In this document: positions 17,040 through 25,329 of the stretch, piece by piece
Layout: the number at the start of each line of letters is the position of its first letter
Position numbering within the stretch: position 1 is the stretch's first letter
Assembly (NCBI RefSeq): GCF_029714325.1
Contig: NZ_CP121666.1
Span: 3,596,001 to 3,660,000, forward strand
DNA: 64,000 nt
Origin: Bradyrhizobium sp. CB1717
Lineage (GTDB): Bacteria; Pseudomonadota; Alphaproteobacteria; Rhizobiales; Xanthobacteraceae
Direction: 5' to 3'
Translations under genes and position numbers: made by a program
Notes under the pieces: model-generated
What the model was told of the DNA's origin: nothing
Seen by the model: only the letters and a program-made list of their open reading frames with translations
The model's database searches: none

Positions 17040-17857
17040 GCCGCGCTCTCCTGCGCCGGAGGAGCGTCGTCGGGATCGACCAGCACCTCGTCTTCTTCAC
17101 CCAGATAGGCGCGCTTGACGTGGGGATCGGCGAGCACCGCGCCTGGATCGCCTTCGGCGATCTTGCGGCCGAAATCCAGCACCATGACGCGGTGGGAGAT
17201 GTCCATCACCACGCCCATGTCGTGCTCGATCATCACCACCGTCATCCCGAACTCCTCGTTGAGATCGACGATGTAGCGGGCCATGTCTTCCTTCTCCTCG
17301 AAGTTCATGCCGGCCATCGGCTCGTCGAGGAGGATGAGGCGCGGCTCCAGCGCCATGGCGCGGGCGAGCTCGACGCGCTTGCGCAGGCCGTAGGAGAGGG
17401 TGCCGGCGGTCGCCTTGCGCACCGACTGCAGGTCGAGGAAGTCGATGATCTCCTCGACCTTGCGGCGGTGTTCGAGCTCTTCCTTGCGCGCGCCGGTGAG
17501 CCAGTACAGCGAGCCCGTGAGGAAGTTGTTCTTCAGGAGGTGATGGCGGCCGACCATGATGTTGTCGAGCACGCTCATGTGGTGAAACAGCGCGAGATTC
17601 TGGAAGGTGCGGCCGATGCCGAGCGAGGCGCGTGCGTTCGGGGTCAGGCCGGTGATGTCGCGATCGCCGTAGAACAGCTGGCCTTCGGTCGGCTTGTAGC
17701 GACCGGAAATACAGTTCACGATCGAGGTCTTGCCGGCGCCGTTGGGGCCGATGATCGAGAACAGCTCGCCTTCCTTGATGGCGAAGCTGACATCGGTCAG
17801 CGCACGAACGCCGCCGAATCGCAGGGACACGCCGCGCACTTCGAGACTGGTAGCCAC
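17036..17857 (-). CDS. livG: Branched-chain-type ABC transporter ATPase LivG
   Basis: This 273-aa LivG-type ATPase has Walker A GPNGAGKTS, the signature TLSYGLRKRVELARAMA, Walker B LILLDEPMAGMNFEEKE and the switch His in VVMIEHDMGVVMDISH. The frame is open to 17980, but GTG at 17855-17857 lies close after GGGAGGGA and gives the normal N terminus (VATSLEVRGVSLRFGGV). A TTG one codon upstream is possible. The signature is LSYGLRKR rather than LSGG, which is usual in LivG. It is the first gene of the operon and faces the Crp/Fnr gene across 336 bp. Confidence 0.9.
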   Translation of the reverse strand: MATSLEVRGVSLRFGGVRALTDVSFAIKEGELFSIIGPNGAGKTSIVNCISGRYKPTEGQLFYGDRDITGLTPNARASLGIGRTFQNLALFHHMSVLDNIMVGRHHLLKNNFLTGSLYWLTGARKEELEHRRKVEEIIDFLDLQSVRKATAGTLSYGLRKRVELARAMALEPRLILLDEPMAGMNFEEKEDMARYIVDLNEEFGMTVVMIEHDMGVVMDISHRVMVLDFGRKIAEGDPGAVLADPHVKRAYLGEEDEVLVDPDDAPPAQESAA

Positions 17858-18193
17858 CAAACAAATCCCTCCCGGTGATGGCGCATTCTGCGGCGCTCTT
17901 CGTCGGTTCTGTCGGGCGATCCTAATACGGCCGTGCCGGCCAGACCATGCAGCTATTGGTCTCGACCGGACGGTCGCCACTTTCGTTCCCGTTTGGGATC
18001 AAAAGCCGCATCACCCGAGGTGGTTCTCAATAGGGGAAAGCGCTATTTTGAAATGTCTCCGGCCTGACAATTCTGCGACAAAGTTTTTCGGACCGAGGCG
18101 GCCTTCATCTTTCGTCGGATGGAAGCCGAAACGATGATGTTGCGATGCAGCATAAGGGTGGAGTGACGACACGGTGCGGCTGGCTTCGAGATC
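17858..18193. other. Divergent regulatory region between livG operon and Crp/Fnr gene
   Basis: This 336-bp gap should hold the promoters of both the liv-ligase operon and the regulator. I see no good match to the FNR/CRP consensus (TTGAT-N4-ATCAA or TGTGA-N6-TCACA). TTGAAA at about 18050 with AATTCT downstream is a weak promoter candidate for the regulator, with a short spacer. Confidence 0.5.
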
Positions 18194-18868
18194 ATGATTT
18201 CAGAGGATCATCTGAAGCGCGTTGCCGCCTGGTCGCGCGAGCTCACGCACGCGGAGATCGAGGTCGCCCGCGCCGGAATCACGGAGCGGTCCTACGGCAC
18301 CGGCGAGACCGTGTTCATGCGCGGCGACAATTTCGACTATTGGGCCGGCATGGTGTTCGGCCTTGCCCGGATGGGCGGGGTGTCGCGCGACGGAAAGGAG
18401 ACCAGCCTTGCCGGGCTGACGGCGGGGGCCTGGTTCGGTGAGGGCAGCGTCCTCAAGAACGAGCCGCGACGCTACGACGTGGTGGCGCTGCGCAACAGCC
18501 GCGTCGCGCTGATGGAGCGCAGCGCGTTCATGTGGCTGTTCGAGAACAGCGTCGGCTTCAATCGCTTCCTGGTGCGCCAGCTCAACGAGCGGCTCGGCCA
18601 GTTCATCGGCATGCTCGAGGTCAACCGCACCCTCGATGCCACCTCGCGGCTTGCGCGAAGCATCGCCTCGCTTTTCAACCCGATCCTCTATCCGGAATCG
18701 ACGGCGCATCTGGAGATCACCCAGGAGGAGATCGGCGCGCTCTCCGGCATGTCCCGCCAGAACGCCAACCGGGCGCTGAACCGGCTGGAGAAGGAGGGGC
18801 TGCTGCGGCTGGAATATGGCGGCGTCACCATCCTCAATGTCGAGCGGCTGCGTGGTTATGGGGACTAG
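18194..18868 (+). CDS. Crp/Fnr-family transcriptional regulator lacking cysteines
   Basis: This 224-aa regulator has an N-terminal cyclic-nucleotide-binding-like beta barrel (ETVFMRGDNFDYWAGMVFGLARM, LTAGAWFGEGSVLKNEPRRYDV), the long dimer helix and a C-terminal winged helix with ITQEEIGALSGMSRQNANRALNRL. There is no cysteine anywhere, so it cannot carry an FNR-type iron-sulphur cluster. The cAMP-pocket arginine-serine pair is also not obvious. It is divergent from the livG-ligase operon and is its likely regulator. The ligand might be an acyl-CoA or the transported acid; that is inference. The start ATG 18194 precedes a good N terminus, although a strong ribosome site is not visible. Confidence 0.85.
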   Translation: MISEDHLKRVAAWSRELTHAEIEVARAGITERSYGTGETVFMRGDNFDYWAGMVFGLARMGGVSRDGKETSLAGLTAGAWFGEGSVLKNEPRRYDVVALRNSRVALMERSAFMWLFENSVGFNRFLVRQLNERLGQFIGMLEVNRTLDATSRLARSIASLFNPILYPESTAHLEITQEEIGALSGMSRQNANRALNRLEKEGLLRLEYGGVTILNVERLRGYGD

Positions 18869-18874
18869 GCGCCG

Positions 18875-20137
18875 TCATCGCGCGTTGGCGGGTGCGTGCA
18901 GCGGCCAGAGGTCGGCGCGCCAGCGGATCGCGATCGCCAGCATCGCGATGACGCCCACGGCGGCGTAGAGCGACCCCGTCGCGGAATAGCCGATGATGTC
19001 GATCAGGCTGCCGGCCGCGAGCAGTCCGAGCGGCAGGCCGTAGATCACCATCATGCGCACGCCCATCACGCGGCCGCGCAGATGCGCGCTCGCCGTGCGC
19101 ATCAGGATCACGGCCGCCGAGATCATCGACATGCTCTGGGCGATGCCGGCGAGAACGAGGCAGGCCATGGCGACGGGTATCGTCCTGATCTCGACGAACA
19201 CCAGCAACATGGCGTACCAGGCCAGCGTCGCGCCGATCAGCAGCCGGGCAATGCGCAATCCGCCGACCAGGCTGAGCGTGATGGAGCCGATCAGCGAACC
19301 GACGGCAAAACTCGCCGAGAGATAGCCGAGGCCGGTCTGGTCGGTGTGAAAGATTTCGCGCGCGATGTAGGGCAGCAATCCGCCGGTGAAGGGAAATGCG
19401 GTGAGATTGGCGAGGAAGGCAACGCACAGCGCAGCGCCCATTCCAGGGCCATTCCAGGCGTAGACAATCCCTTCCTTCAACTCGTCGAGCAGTTTTGAAA
19501 CGGCGCGGCTGTTCGCCGGCAGGTCCGTCGTGGCAACGGTCCTTTTCGGCCGGGTCAGGCAGGACATGAGAATCGCGGCCACCAGGTAGAGGCTGGCGAC
19601 TGCCGCATAAACCAATCCAATGCCAAGCACGGCGAAGAGGCCGGCGCCCGTCAGCGCTCCGGCAATGCGGGCGCTATCCTGGGTCGTGCGTGACAGGCTG
19701 ATCGCGCCGACCAGCTGCTCGGCCGGCATGATGTCGGCGAGCAACGCGCTGCGGAGGCCGAGATCGGAGGAGCGGATCAGGCCCATGATCGTCACGATGA
19801 TCATGACGTTGAGCGGCGCCAGGTGCCCGGTCAGCGCCAGCACCATGATGGTCGAGGCCAGCGCCGTATAGGTCAGGCGCAGCACGACGAGGAGATCGCG
19901 ATGACCCATGCGGTCGCCGACCATCCCGAGCGCCGGTGCAATCAGTGTTCCCAGATATTGCAGCGAGGCGAGAAGGGTCAGCAGCAGCACCGATCCGGTC
20001 TCGACCAGGATGTACCAGCCGAGCACCAGGGTCTCGATCTCGAACGCCCAGGAGGTGAGCAGGTCGGATGGCCACTGGAAGCGATAGTTGCGAATGCGGA
20101 ACGGTGCGAGCGCTGAAGGTCGCGCGCCTCTGCTCAA
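18875..20137 (-). CDS. MFS permease
   Basis: This 420-aa protein has twelve predicted hydrophobic segments of the major facilitator superfamily. The A-motif-like loop GMVGDRMGHRDLLVV follows TM2, and a matching loop is seen in the second half (RLLIGATLAWYAM). It resembles the MFS_3/enterobactin-exporter-like group (DUF894), often efflux carriers. The start is TTG at 20135-20137, since no in-frame ATG occurs before the second membrane segment. It converges with the Crp/Fnr gene (6-nt gap). Substrate unknown. Confidence 0.82.
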   Translation of the reverse strand: MSRGARPSALAPFRIRNYRFQWPSDLLTSWAFEIETLVLGWYILVETGSVLLLTLLASLQYLGTLIAPALGMVGDRMGHRDLLVVLRLTYTALASTIMVLALTGHLAPLNVMIIVTIMGLIRSSDLGLRSALLADIMPAEQLVGAISLSRTTQDSARIAGALTGAGLFAVLGIGLVYAAVASLYLVAAILMSCLTRPKRTVATTDLPANSRAVSKLLDELKEGIVYAWNGPGMGAALCVAFLANLTAFPFTGGLLPYIAREIFHTDQTGLGYLSASFAVGSLIGSITLSLVGGLRIARLLIGATLAWYAMLLVFVEIRTIPVAMACLVLAGIAQSMSMISAAVILMRTASAHLRGRVMGVRMMVIYGLPLGLLAAGSLIDIIGYSATGSLYAAVGVIAMLAIAIRWRADLWPLHAPANAR

Positions 20138-20173
20138 GAGGCGATGACGCGTGTCACGGCGATTCCCTGCCTT

Positions 20174-20209
20174 TGTTGTTTCTTCTTGCTGTGTTGTTTC
20201 TTCTTGCTG
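20174..20209. repeat. Perfect 18-bp tandem duplication
   Basis: The unit TGTTGTTTCTTCTTGCTG occurs twice without a mismatch (20174-20191 and 20192-20209). It is a pyrimidine-rich stretch in the 141-bp gap between the HemD-like gene and the MFS gene, both on the minus strand, and could affect the MFS leader. Confidence 0.9.
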
Positions 20210-20278
20210 TTCGGCAACGTAGCGCTGACGCTACACCTGTCAATCGCAGCCGCTGCAGGCCGCCCCCGCGCTCGGCTC

Positions 20279-21121
20279 TTACCTCGCTGCGCCTTGCGGC
20301 TTCCGTTCCGCCAGCGCACTCGCCATCGCCGAGATCAGCGGCCGCATGAAATAGGCCTCATCCGCCGGCGAGACGTCGGTGCGCAGGCCGTGCGCGGCGA
20401 GCTCGCCGGAGACGGCCGGGCCCACCGAGGCGATCAGCGTGCGTTCGAGACCGGCCCGCAGCTTCGCCTCGCTGCCATGCGCCCTGGCGGCTTCGATCAG
20501 GCGGCGGACCTGGCCGAGATTGGTCAGTGCGATGGAGTCGATGCGTCCCTCCGCCATGTCGTCGATGGCGGCGACGATGCTGGCATCTGCGGCCTTGGAA
20601 TCGTAGACATAGGGCAGCACGGTGTCGACCTCGGCACCTTGCGCGGCGAGCGCGCCGGTCAACGCGCTGTGATCCTTGTCCGGATAAAGCTGCAGGCCGA
20701 GGCGGTGGCCCTTCAGGTCGAGCTTGCCCAGCATCTCGATCACGCCCTCGGTGGTCGGCTTCTCCGTGGTCTGCTGCGCCTCGAGCGAGATTTCACGCAG
20801 CGCCTTGCCGGGCTTCGGCCCGCGGGTGAATTTGCGCGATTTGGCGAGCGAGGTGACCAGGGCCTGGTCGAGCCCGCGAGCGCGCGCGAGCTTCATGATC
20901 CGCCGCAGGCCTTCGCCGGTCATCAGCACGAGGTCCTCAAAGGGCCTGTCGATGGCGCGGCGAATCCAGGCCTCGATCGGGGCGGGGTCCGGCGCATCCT
21001 CGATGGTGAACATCGGGCATTGCACGACCTCGGCGCCTTGTTCGGCCAGAAGCTTGGAAAACTGCGCCTCCTCGCGTGTTTCCAGGATCAGGATGCGGGT
21101 GCCGTTCAAGCGGTCGGCCAT
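20279..21121 (-). CDS. hemD: Uroporphyrinogen-III synthase family protein
   Basis: This 280-aa protein resembles HemD, which cyclises hydroxymethylbilane to uroporphyrinogen III. It has the two-domain pattern: [24 protein letters not shown] at the N terminus, [14 protein letters not shown] in the linker, [21 protein letters not shown] and later [17 protein letters not shown]. The family is very divergent, so identification rests on this pattern. It is not next to hemC, and its neighbours (MFS, PurU) are unrelated. A second, non-heme role for this paralogue is possible. The C-terminal KPQGAAR tail is basic. Confidence 0.75.
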   Translation of the reverse strand: MADRLNGTRILILETREEAQFSKLLAEQGAEVVQCPMFTIEDAPDPAPIEAWIRRAIDRPFEDLVLMTGEGLRRIMKLARARGLDQALVTSLAKSRKFTRGPKPGKALREISLEAQQTTEKPTTEGVIEMLGKLDLKGHRLGLQLYPDKDHSALTGALAAQGAEVDTVLPYVYDSKAADASIVAAIDDMAEGRIDSIALTNLGQVRRLIEAARAHGSEAKLRAGLERTLIASVGPAVSGELAAHGLRTDVSPADEAYFMRPLISAMASALAERKPQGAAR

Positions 21122-21278
21122 GGGCGAGCTCCGGTATAAATCGCAATGGTACGTTCATCCTGACTCTGCGCCCGGGATTGGCGCAAGGCCAGCGTCGGTG
21201 CTAGAGCAGGGCGCAAATCGCGGGGTGTTCCGCGGCCGTTGCACAAACCTTCATCAAGAGCCAAGCCTGTTCATCAAG

Positions 21279-22142
21279 ATGCCCGATCATCAATATGTCC
21301 TGACCCTGTCCTGTCCGGATCGTCCCGGCATCGTCTCGGCGGTATCGACCTTCCTGGCCCACAATGGACAGAACATTCTCGACGCCCAGCAGTTCGACGA
21401 CGTCGAAACCAAGAACTTCTTCATGCGTGTGGTGTTCACCGCGGCCGATCTCGCCGTCGAGCTCGCGGCACTGCAGACCGGCTTTGCCGCCATCGCCGAG
21501 CGTTTCGGCATGGAGTGGCAGATGCGCGACCGCGCCGCGCATCGAAAGGTGATGCTGCTGGTGTCGAAGTCCGACCATTGCCTGGTCGACATCCTCTACC
21601 GCTGGCGCACCGGCGAATTGCCGATGGTTCCGACCGCGATCGTCTCCAACCATCCGCGCGAGGTCTATGCCGGGCTCGATTTCGGCGGCATCCCGTTCCA
21701 CCATTTGCCCGTCACCAAGGAGACCAAGCGGGAGCAGGAGGGGCAGATCATCGATCTCGTCGGCAAGACCGGGACCGATCTCGTGGTGCTCGCCCGCTAC
21801 ATGCAGATCCTCTCCGACGATCTCTCGGCAAAGCTCTCGGGACGCTGCATCAACATCCACCACTCGTTCCTGCCGGGATTCAAGGGCGCAAAGCCCTATC
21901 ACCAGGCGCACGAGCGCGGGGTGAAGCTGATCGGCGCCACTGCGCATTACGTCACGCGCGACCTCGACGAAGGCCCGATCATCGACCAGGACGTCGAGCG
22001 CATCAGCCATCGCGACACGCCGGAAGATCTCGTGCGCAAGGGCCGCGACATCGAGCGCCGCGTGCTTGCCCGCGCGATCCGCTACCATCTCGACGACCGC
22101 GTGATCCTCAACGGCCGCAAGACCGTGGTGTTCGTGGATTGA
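21279..22142 (+). CDS. purU: Formyltetrahydrofolate deformylase
   Basis: This 287-aa enzyme hydrolyses 10-formyl-THF to formate and THF, balancing one-carbon units for purine synthesis. The ACT domain at residues 1-80 starts [18 protein letters not shown]. The catalytic formyltransferase fold carries [19 protein letters not shown] with the conserved Asn and His, and THYV-like [15 protein letters not shown] with the Asp. The frame is open from 20724, but ATG 21279 gives the family-normal N terminus. It is transcribed away from the HemD-like gene and is followed by a palindromic repeat. Confidence 0.95.
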   Translation: MPDHQYVLTLSCPDRPGIVSAVSTFLAHNGQNILDAQQFDDVETKNFFMRVVFTAADLAVELAALQTGFAAIAERFGMEWQMRDRAAHRKVMLLVSKSDHCLVDILYRWRTGELPMVPTAIVSNHPREVYAGLDFGGIPFHHLPVTKETKREQEGQIIDLVGKTGTDLVVLARYMQILSDDLSAKLSGRCINIHHSFLPGFKGAKPYHQAHERGVKLIGATAHYVTRDLDEGPIIDQDVERISHRDTPEDLVRKGRDIERRVLARAIRYHLDDRVILNGRKTVVFVD

Positions 22143-22150
22143 TCGTGGGA

Positions 22151-22251
22151 GTCATTCCGGGGCGCCTCGAAGAGGCCAACTATGGTGCGCAATTGCGCAC
22201 CTGAGAATCTCGAGATTCCGGGTCTGGTCCTTCGGACCATCCCGGAATGAC
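22151..22251. repeat. Palindromic intergenic repeat, CCCGGAATGAC family, copy 2
   Basis: Outer arms GTCATTCCGGG and CCCGGAATGAC are exact complements. Inner parts include GGTGCGCAATTGCGCACC, a near-perfect 18-bp palindrome, and GGTCCTTCGGACC. It lies between the convergent purU and lipoprotein genes and can act as a bidirectional terminator-like hairpin. Confidence 0.85.
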
Positions 22252-22260
22252 GATTGTCTC

Positions 22261-22548
22261 TCAGCGCACCGCGCCAGCCGACGTCGTCGCCGTCGCGCCC
22301 TTCTGCGCCTGCTCTTCCTTCTCGCGATCGGCCGCCGGCATCAGCCGCTTGCGTTCGCGCTCCTTCATGTAGGCGTCGTATTGCGGCGTGCCTGGTCGCG
22401 GCGGAGCATCCGCCGGAAGACCGCCGGCCCATTGCGGGACGTAGTCGCCCATGCCGGCCGAGAGTTTCTCGTTGACCGTGCCGCAGCCTGCAAGGTTGGA
22501 AGCGAGCAGGGCGACTGCAGCAGTGATCGAAAGCGAACGGGAACGCAT
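22261..22548 (-). CDS. Small lipoprotein of unknown function
   Basis: This 95-aa protein has a type II signal peptide: basic MRSRS, a hydrophobic core and the lipobox LAGC with Cys22 as the lipidated residue. The mature part is short, polar and proline-rich (GDYVPQWAGGLPADAPPRPGTPQYDAYM), then highly charged (KERERKRLMPAADREKEEQAQ), which suggests an extended, periplasm-facing tail. Small lipoproteins with this 'PPRPGTPQYDAYMKERERKRL' type of tail are common in Bradyrhizobium, but I know no function. It converges with purU across a repeat. Confidence 0.75.
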   Translation of the reverse strand: MRSRSLSITAAVALLASNLAGCGTVNEKLSAGMGDYVPQWAGGLPADAPPRPGTPQYDAYMKERERKRLMPAADREKEEQAQKGATATTSAGAVR

Positions 22549-22912
22549 GGATATCTTCTAGGTCGTGCCCGATCGGGCGCGGGATGAGGGGACGCCGGAT
22601 GGGCCGTCAGCGACGAACTATAGCCCTCAACATGTAAAATTGGCCTATTCGAGGGTCGGCGGTGATGTATACAAAGACGGTATTATAATAAGCAAATTTT
22701 GCCCTTGAAGGGGTGACTTTAGCTGATACGGTATACAGCACGTATTTCCCCTCGATGAGCGTCACCCAAATGGCCTCACCGCGAAGCAGGTGAGATGTCC
22801 AAATTCTGCAAATGAGAGGCGGAATCCTCCATCTACGGCGTCGTGCGGTCTTCTTAAAATGGCGCATCAACAACCACCGCCCAATTGGCCAGCGCCACGA
22901 GGGGCTTTTTCG

Positions 22913-22939
22913 TTGACAGGACCATTATATTTGTACAAT
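22913..22939 (+). promoter_or_regulatory. Candidate sigma-70 promoter of second liv operon
   Basis: TTGACA at 22913-22918 is a perfect -35 box, followed after 15 nt by TACAAT at 22934-22939 as -10. The spacer is 2 nt short of optimal, so activation or an alternative -10 is possible. It points toward the liv operon about 200 bp downstream and overlaps the dyad at 22929-22948. Confidence 0.5.
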
Positions 22940-22948
22940 CGTACAAAT
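22929..22948. promoter_or_regulatory. Operator-like perfect inverted repeat
   Basis: ATTTGTAC-AATC-GTACAAAT consists of two perfect 8-bp arms with a 4-bp centre. Size and symmetry are those of a dimeric repressor site (GntR, TetR or similar). It covers the predicted -10, so binding would block transcription of the liv operon. No regulator gene lies next to it. Confidence 0.65.
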
Positions 22949-23137
22949 CTCTCCCTGCCGTCGTTGAGGCAGATCACGCGGCTTGCGCCGAATGGTCGCC
23001 CAACGTCCGATTGACAACGGGGTTGCAGAGGACGCCATGTGGCCGCACGGCATGGCTTGTCCGTAAGTAAAGCGCGGCAAGGACCGGGCACTCGGTCCGG
23101 CTCACAAGAGGTCAGGAATGAAGGGGAGGGACATCTG

Positions 23138-24316
23138 ATGTTCGAACGCAAGATTTTTTCGCGCACCGCAGCGGCCGCTGCCATCGCGGGCCTCGCGGCC
23201 GTCGCGCCCGCCAAGGCGGAAGACACGGTCAAGGTCGGCCTCATCCTGCCGATGACCGGCGGCCAGGCCTCGACCGGCAAGCAGATCGAGAACGCGATCA
23301 AGCTCTACATGCAGCAGAAGGGCGACACCGTCGCCGGCAAGAAGGTCGAGATCATCCTCAAGGACGATGCGGCGATTCCGGACAAGACCAAGACCGCCGC
23401 GCAAGAGCTGATCGTCAACGACAAGGTCAACTTCATCGCCGGATTCGGCGTGACGCCCGCCGCGCTCGCGGCTGCGCCGCTGGCGACGCAAGCCAAGATT
23501 CCGGAAGTCGTGATGGCGGCCGGTACCTCCATCATCACCGAGCGCTCGCCCTACATCGTGCGCACCAGCTTCACCCTGGCGCAGTCCTCGACCATCATCG
23601 GCGACTGGGCGGTGAAGAACGGCATCAAGAAGGTCGCGACGCTGACCTCGGACTACGCGCCGGGCAATGACGCGCTCAACTTCTTCAAGCAGAACTTCAC
23701 CGCGGGCGGCGGCGAGGTGGTCGAAGAGGTCAAGACGCCCTTGCAAAACCCCGACTTCGCGCCGTTCCTGCAGCGCATGAAGGATGCCAAGCCCGACGCG
23801 ATCTTCGTGTTCGTGCCGGCGGGCCAGGGCGGCAACTTCATGAAGCAATATGCCGAGCGCGGCCTCGACAAGGCCGGCATCAAGGTGATCGGGCCGGGCG
23901 ACGTCACCGATGACGACCTGCTCAACAACATGGGCGACGCCGTGCTCGGCACGGTCACCGCGCATCTCTACTCGGCGGCGCACCCCTCGCAGATGAACAA
24001 GGACTTCGTCGCGGCCTACAAGAAGGCCTTCGGCAACCGTCCGGGCTTCATGGCGGTGAGCGGCTATGACGGCATCCACCTGATCTACGAGGCGCTGAAG
24101 AAGACCAATGGCGACACCAACGGCGACAAGCTGATCGAGGCGATGAAGGGCCAGAAGTGGGAGAGCCCGCGCGGTCCGATCTCGATCGACCCCGAGACAC
24201 GCGACATCGTGCAGAACATCTACATCCGCAAGGTCGAGAAGGTCGACGGCGAGCTCTACAATGTCGAGTTCGCGACCTTCGAGGCCGTCAAGGATCTCGG
24301 CAAGACCAAGAAGTGA
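23138..24316 (+). CDS. Periplasmic substrate-binding protein of second liv-type transporter
   Basis: This 392-aa type I binding protein has a signal peptide MFERKIFSRTAAAAAIAGLA ending at AKA (about residue 27) and mature start EDTVKVGLILPMTGGQASTG. VNDKVNFIAGFGVTPAALAAAPLATQ and KMKDA-type segments are typical of amide/urea/aromatic acid binding liv homologues. The frame is open from 23039, but ATG 23138 is preceded by GGGGAGGGA and followed by the signal peptide. It heads a five-component transporter plus a methyltransferase-like gene. The ligand is not known, and the adjacent MetE-core enzyme hints at a methylated compound. Confidence 0.9.
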   Translation: MFERKIFSRTAAAAAIAGLAAVAPAKAEDTVKVGLILPMTGGQASTGKQIENAIKLYMQQKGDTVAGKKVEIILKDDAAIPDKTKTAAQELIVNDKVNFIAGFGVTPAALAAAPLATQAKIPEVVMAAGTSIITERSPYIVRTSFTLAQSSTIIGDWAVKNGIKKVATLTSDYAPGNDALNFFKQNFTAGGGEVVEEVKTPLQNPDFAPFLQRMKDAKPDAIFVFVPAGQGGNFMKQYAERGLDKAGIKVIGPGDVTDDDLLNNMGDAVLGTVTAHLYSAAHPSQMNKDFVAAYKKAFGNRPGFMAVSGYDGIHLIYEALKKTNGDTNGDKLIEAMKGQKWESPRGPISIDPETRDIVQNIYIRKVEKVDGELYNVEFATFEAVKDLGKTKK

Positions 24317-24328
24317 CGCGCGAAAGCG

Positions 24329-24423
24329 CGTCATCCCCGAGCGCGCTTAGCGCGCATCGGGGTCTCGAAATTGTTGAAACGAAATTCCGGGTTCAGCGCT
24401 TTCGCGCTGCCCCGGAATGACGA
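24329..24423. repeat. Palindromic intergenic repeat, CCCGGAATGAC family, copy 3
   Basis: It starts GCGTCATCCCCGAGCGCGCTTAGCGCGC and ends CCCCGGAATGACGAG, with TTCAGCGCTTTCGCGCTG inside. It fills the gap between the binding-protein gene and livH, exactly as copy 1 lies next to the binding-protein gene of the first operon. It may stabilise or shorten the upstream mRNA so that binding protein exceeds permease. Confidence 0.8.
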
Positions 24424-24451
24424 GTGATTACCAGGGTTCACCCGCTTTAAG

Positions 24452-25321
24452 ATGACCGCGATCCTCACCAACCTGTTCGATGGCGTTGCCTACGGCATGC
24501 TGCTGTTCGTGCTCGCCTGCGGGCTTGCGGTCACGCTCGGCCTGATGAACTTCGTCAACCTCGCGCATGGCGCCTTCGCCATGGCCGGCGGCTATGTCTG
24601 CATGGTGCTGGTCAACCGGATGGGCTGGCCGTTCTTCGCCGCGCTGCCGCTCGCCTTCGTCTCATCGGCGGCGATCGGCATCGCGCTGGAGCGCACGCTC
24701 TATCGCCATCTCTACACCCGCAGCCATCTCGACCAGGTGCTGTTCACCATCGGCCTGACCTTCATGTCGGTCGCAGCCGTCGACTACATCCAGGGCTCCT
24801 CGCGCGTGTTCATCAACCTGCCGGCCGCGCTGCAGGGCCAGTTCGACGTGTTCGGCGTCGGCATCGGCCGCTACCGCCTGATGATCATCGTGATCTGCGG
24901 CCTGCTCACCATTGGTCTGCAGATGGTGCTGGCCAAGACCCGTTTCGGCAGCCGCCTGCGCGCCGCGGTCGACGACCCGCGTGCCGCGAGCGGCCTCGGC
25001 ATCAACGTGCCGCAGGTGTTCGCCTTCACCTTTGCGTTCGGTTGCGGGCTCGCGGGCCTCGGCGGCGCGCTCAGTGCCGAGATCCTCGGCCTCGATCCCT
25101 ATTTCCCGCTGAAGTTCATGATCTACTTCCTGATCGTGGTCACCGTCGGCGGCTCTTCCTCGATCACAGGCCCGTTCCTGGCCTCGCTCCTGCTCGGCAT
25201 CGGCGACGTCGCCGGCAAATACTACGTGCCGAAGATGGGGCCCTTCGTGATCTACACCATGATGATCGTGATCCTGATCTGGCGCCCGAACGGCCTGTTC
25301 GGTCGCACGGCTGCGCGTTGA
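24452..25321 (+). CDS. livH: ABC transporter permease LivH (second system)
   Basis: This 289-aa permease begins with LTNLFDGVAYGMLLFVLACGL and VNLAHGAFAMAGGY, both LivH hallmarks. The cytoplasmic loop KTRFGSRLRAAVDDPRAASGLGI contacts the ATPases. Later GGSSSITGPFLASLLLGIGD and WRPNGLFG at the C terminus are typical. About eight hydrophobic segments fit the family. It is followed by livM after 8 nt. Confidence 0.92.
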   Translation: MTAILTNLFDGVAYGMLLFVLACGLAVTLGLMNFVNLAHGAFAMAGGYVCMVLVNRMGWPFFAALPLAFVSSAAIGIALERTLYRHLYTRSHLDQVLFTIGLTFMSVAAVDYIQGSSRVFINLPAALQGQFDVFGVGIGRYRLMIIVICGLLTIGLQMVLAKTRFGSRLRAAVDDPRAASGLGINVPQVFAFTFAFGCGLAGLGGALSAEILGLDPYFPLKFMIYFLIVVTVGGSSSITGPFLASLLLGIGDVAGKYYVPKMGPFVIYTMMIVILIWRPNGLFGRTAAR

Positions 25322-25329
25322 GTTCGCCG

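Larger units (their letters stand above)
22549..23137. other. 589-bp leader region of second liv operon with AT-rich core
   Basis: This is the longest gene-free stretch. About 22615-22770 is markedly AT-richer than the surroundings (TATTATAATAAGCAAATTTT-like sequence) and contains GTATAC twice. An 88-codon minus-strand frame crosses it (22607-22873), but it shows no recognisable domain. At 22901-22948 lie a promoter-like TTGACA and a strong dyad, listed separately. From there to the start of the binding-protein gene I see only a ribosome site. Confidence 0.6.

Noticed and set aside
22607..22873. 88-codon minus-strand ORF in the AT-rich leader
   Set aside because: No recognisable domain, unusual composition and no ribosome site; kept only as a note.
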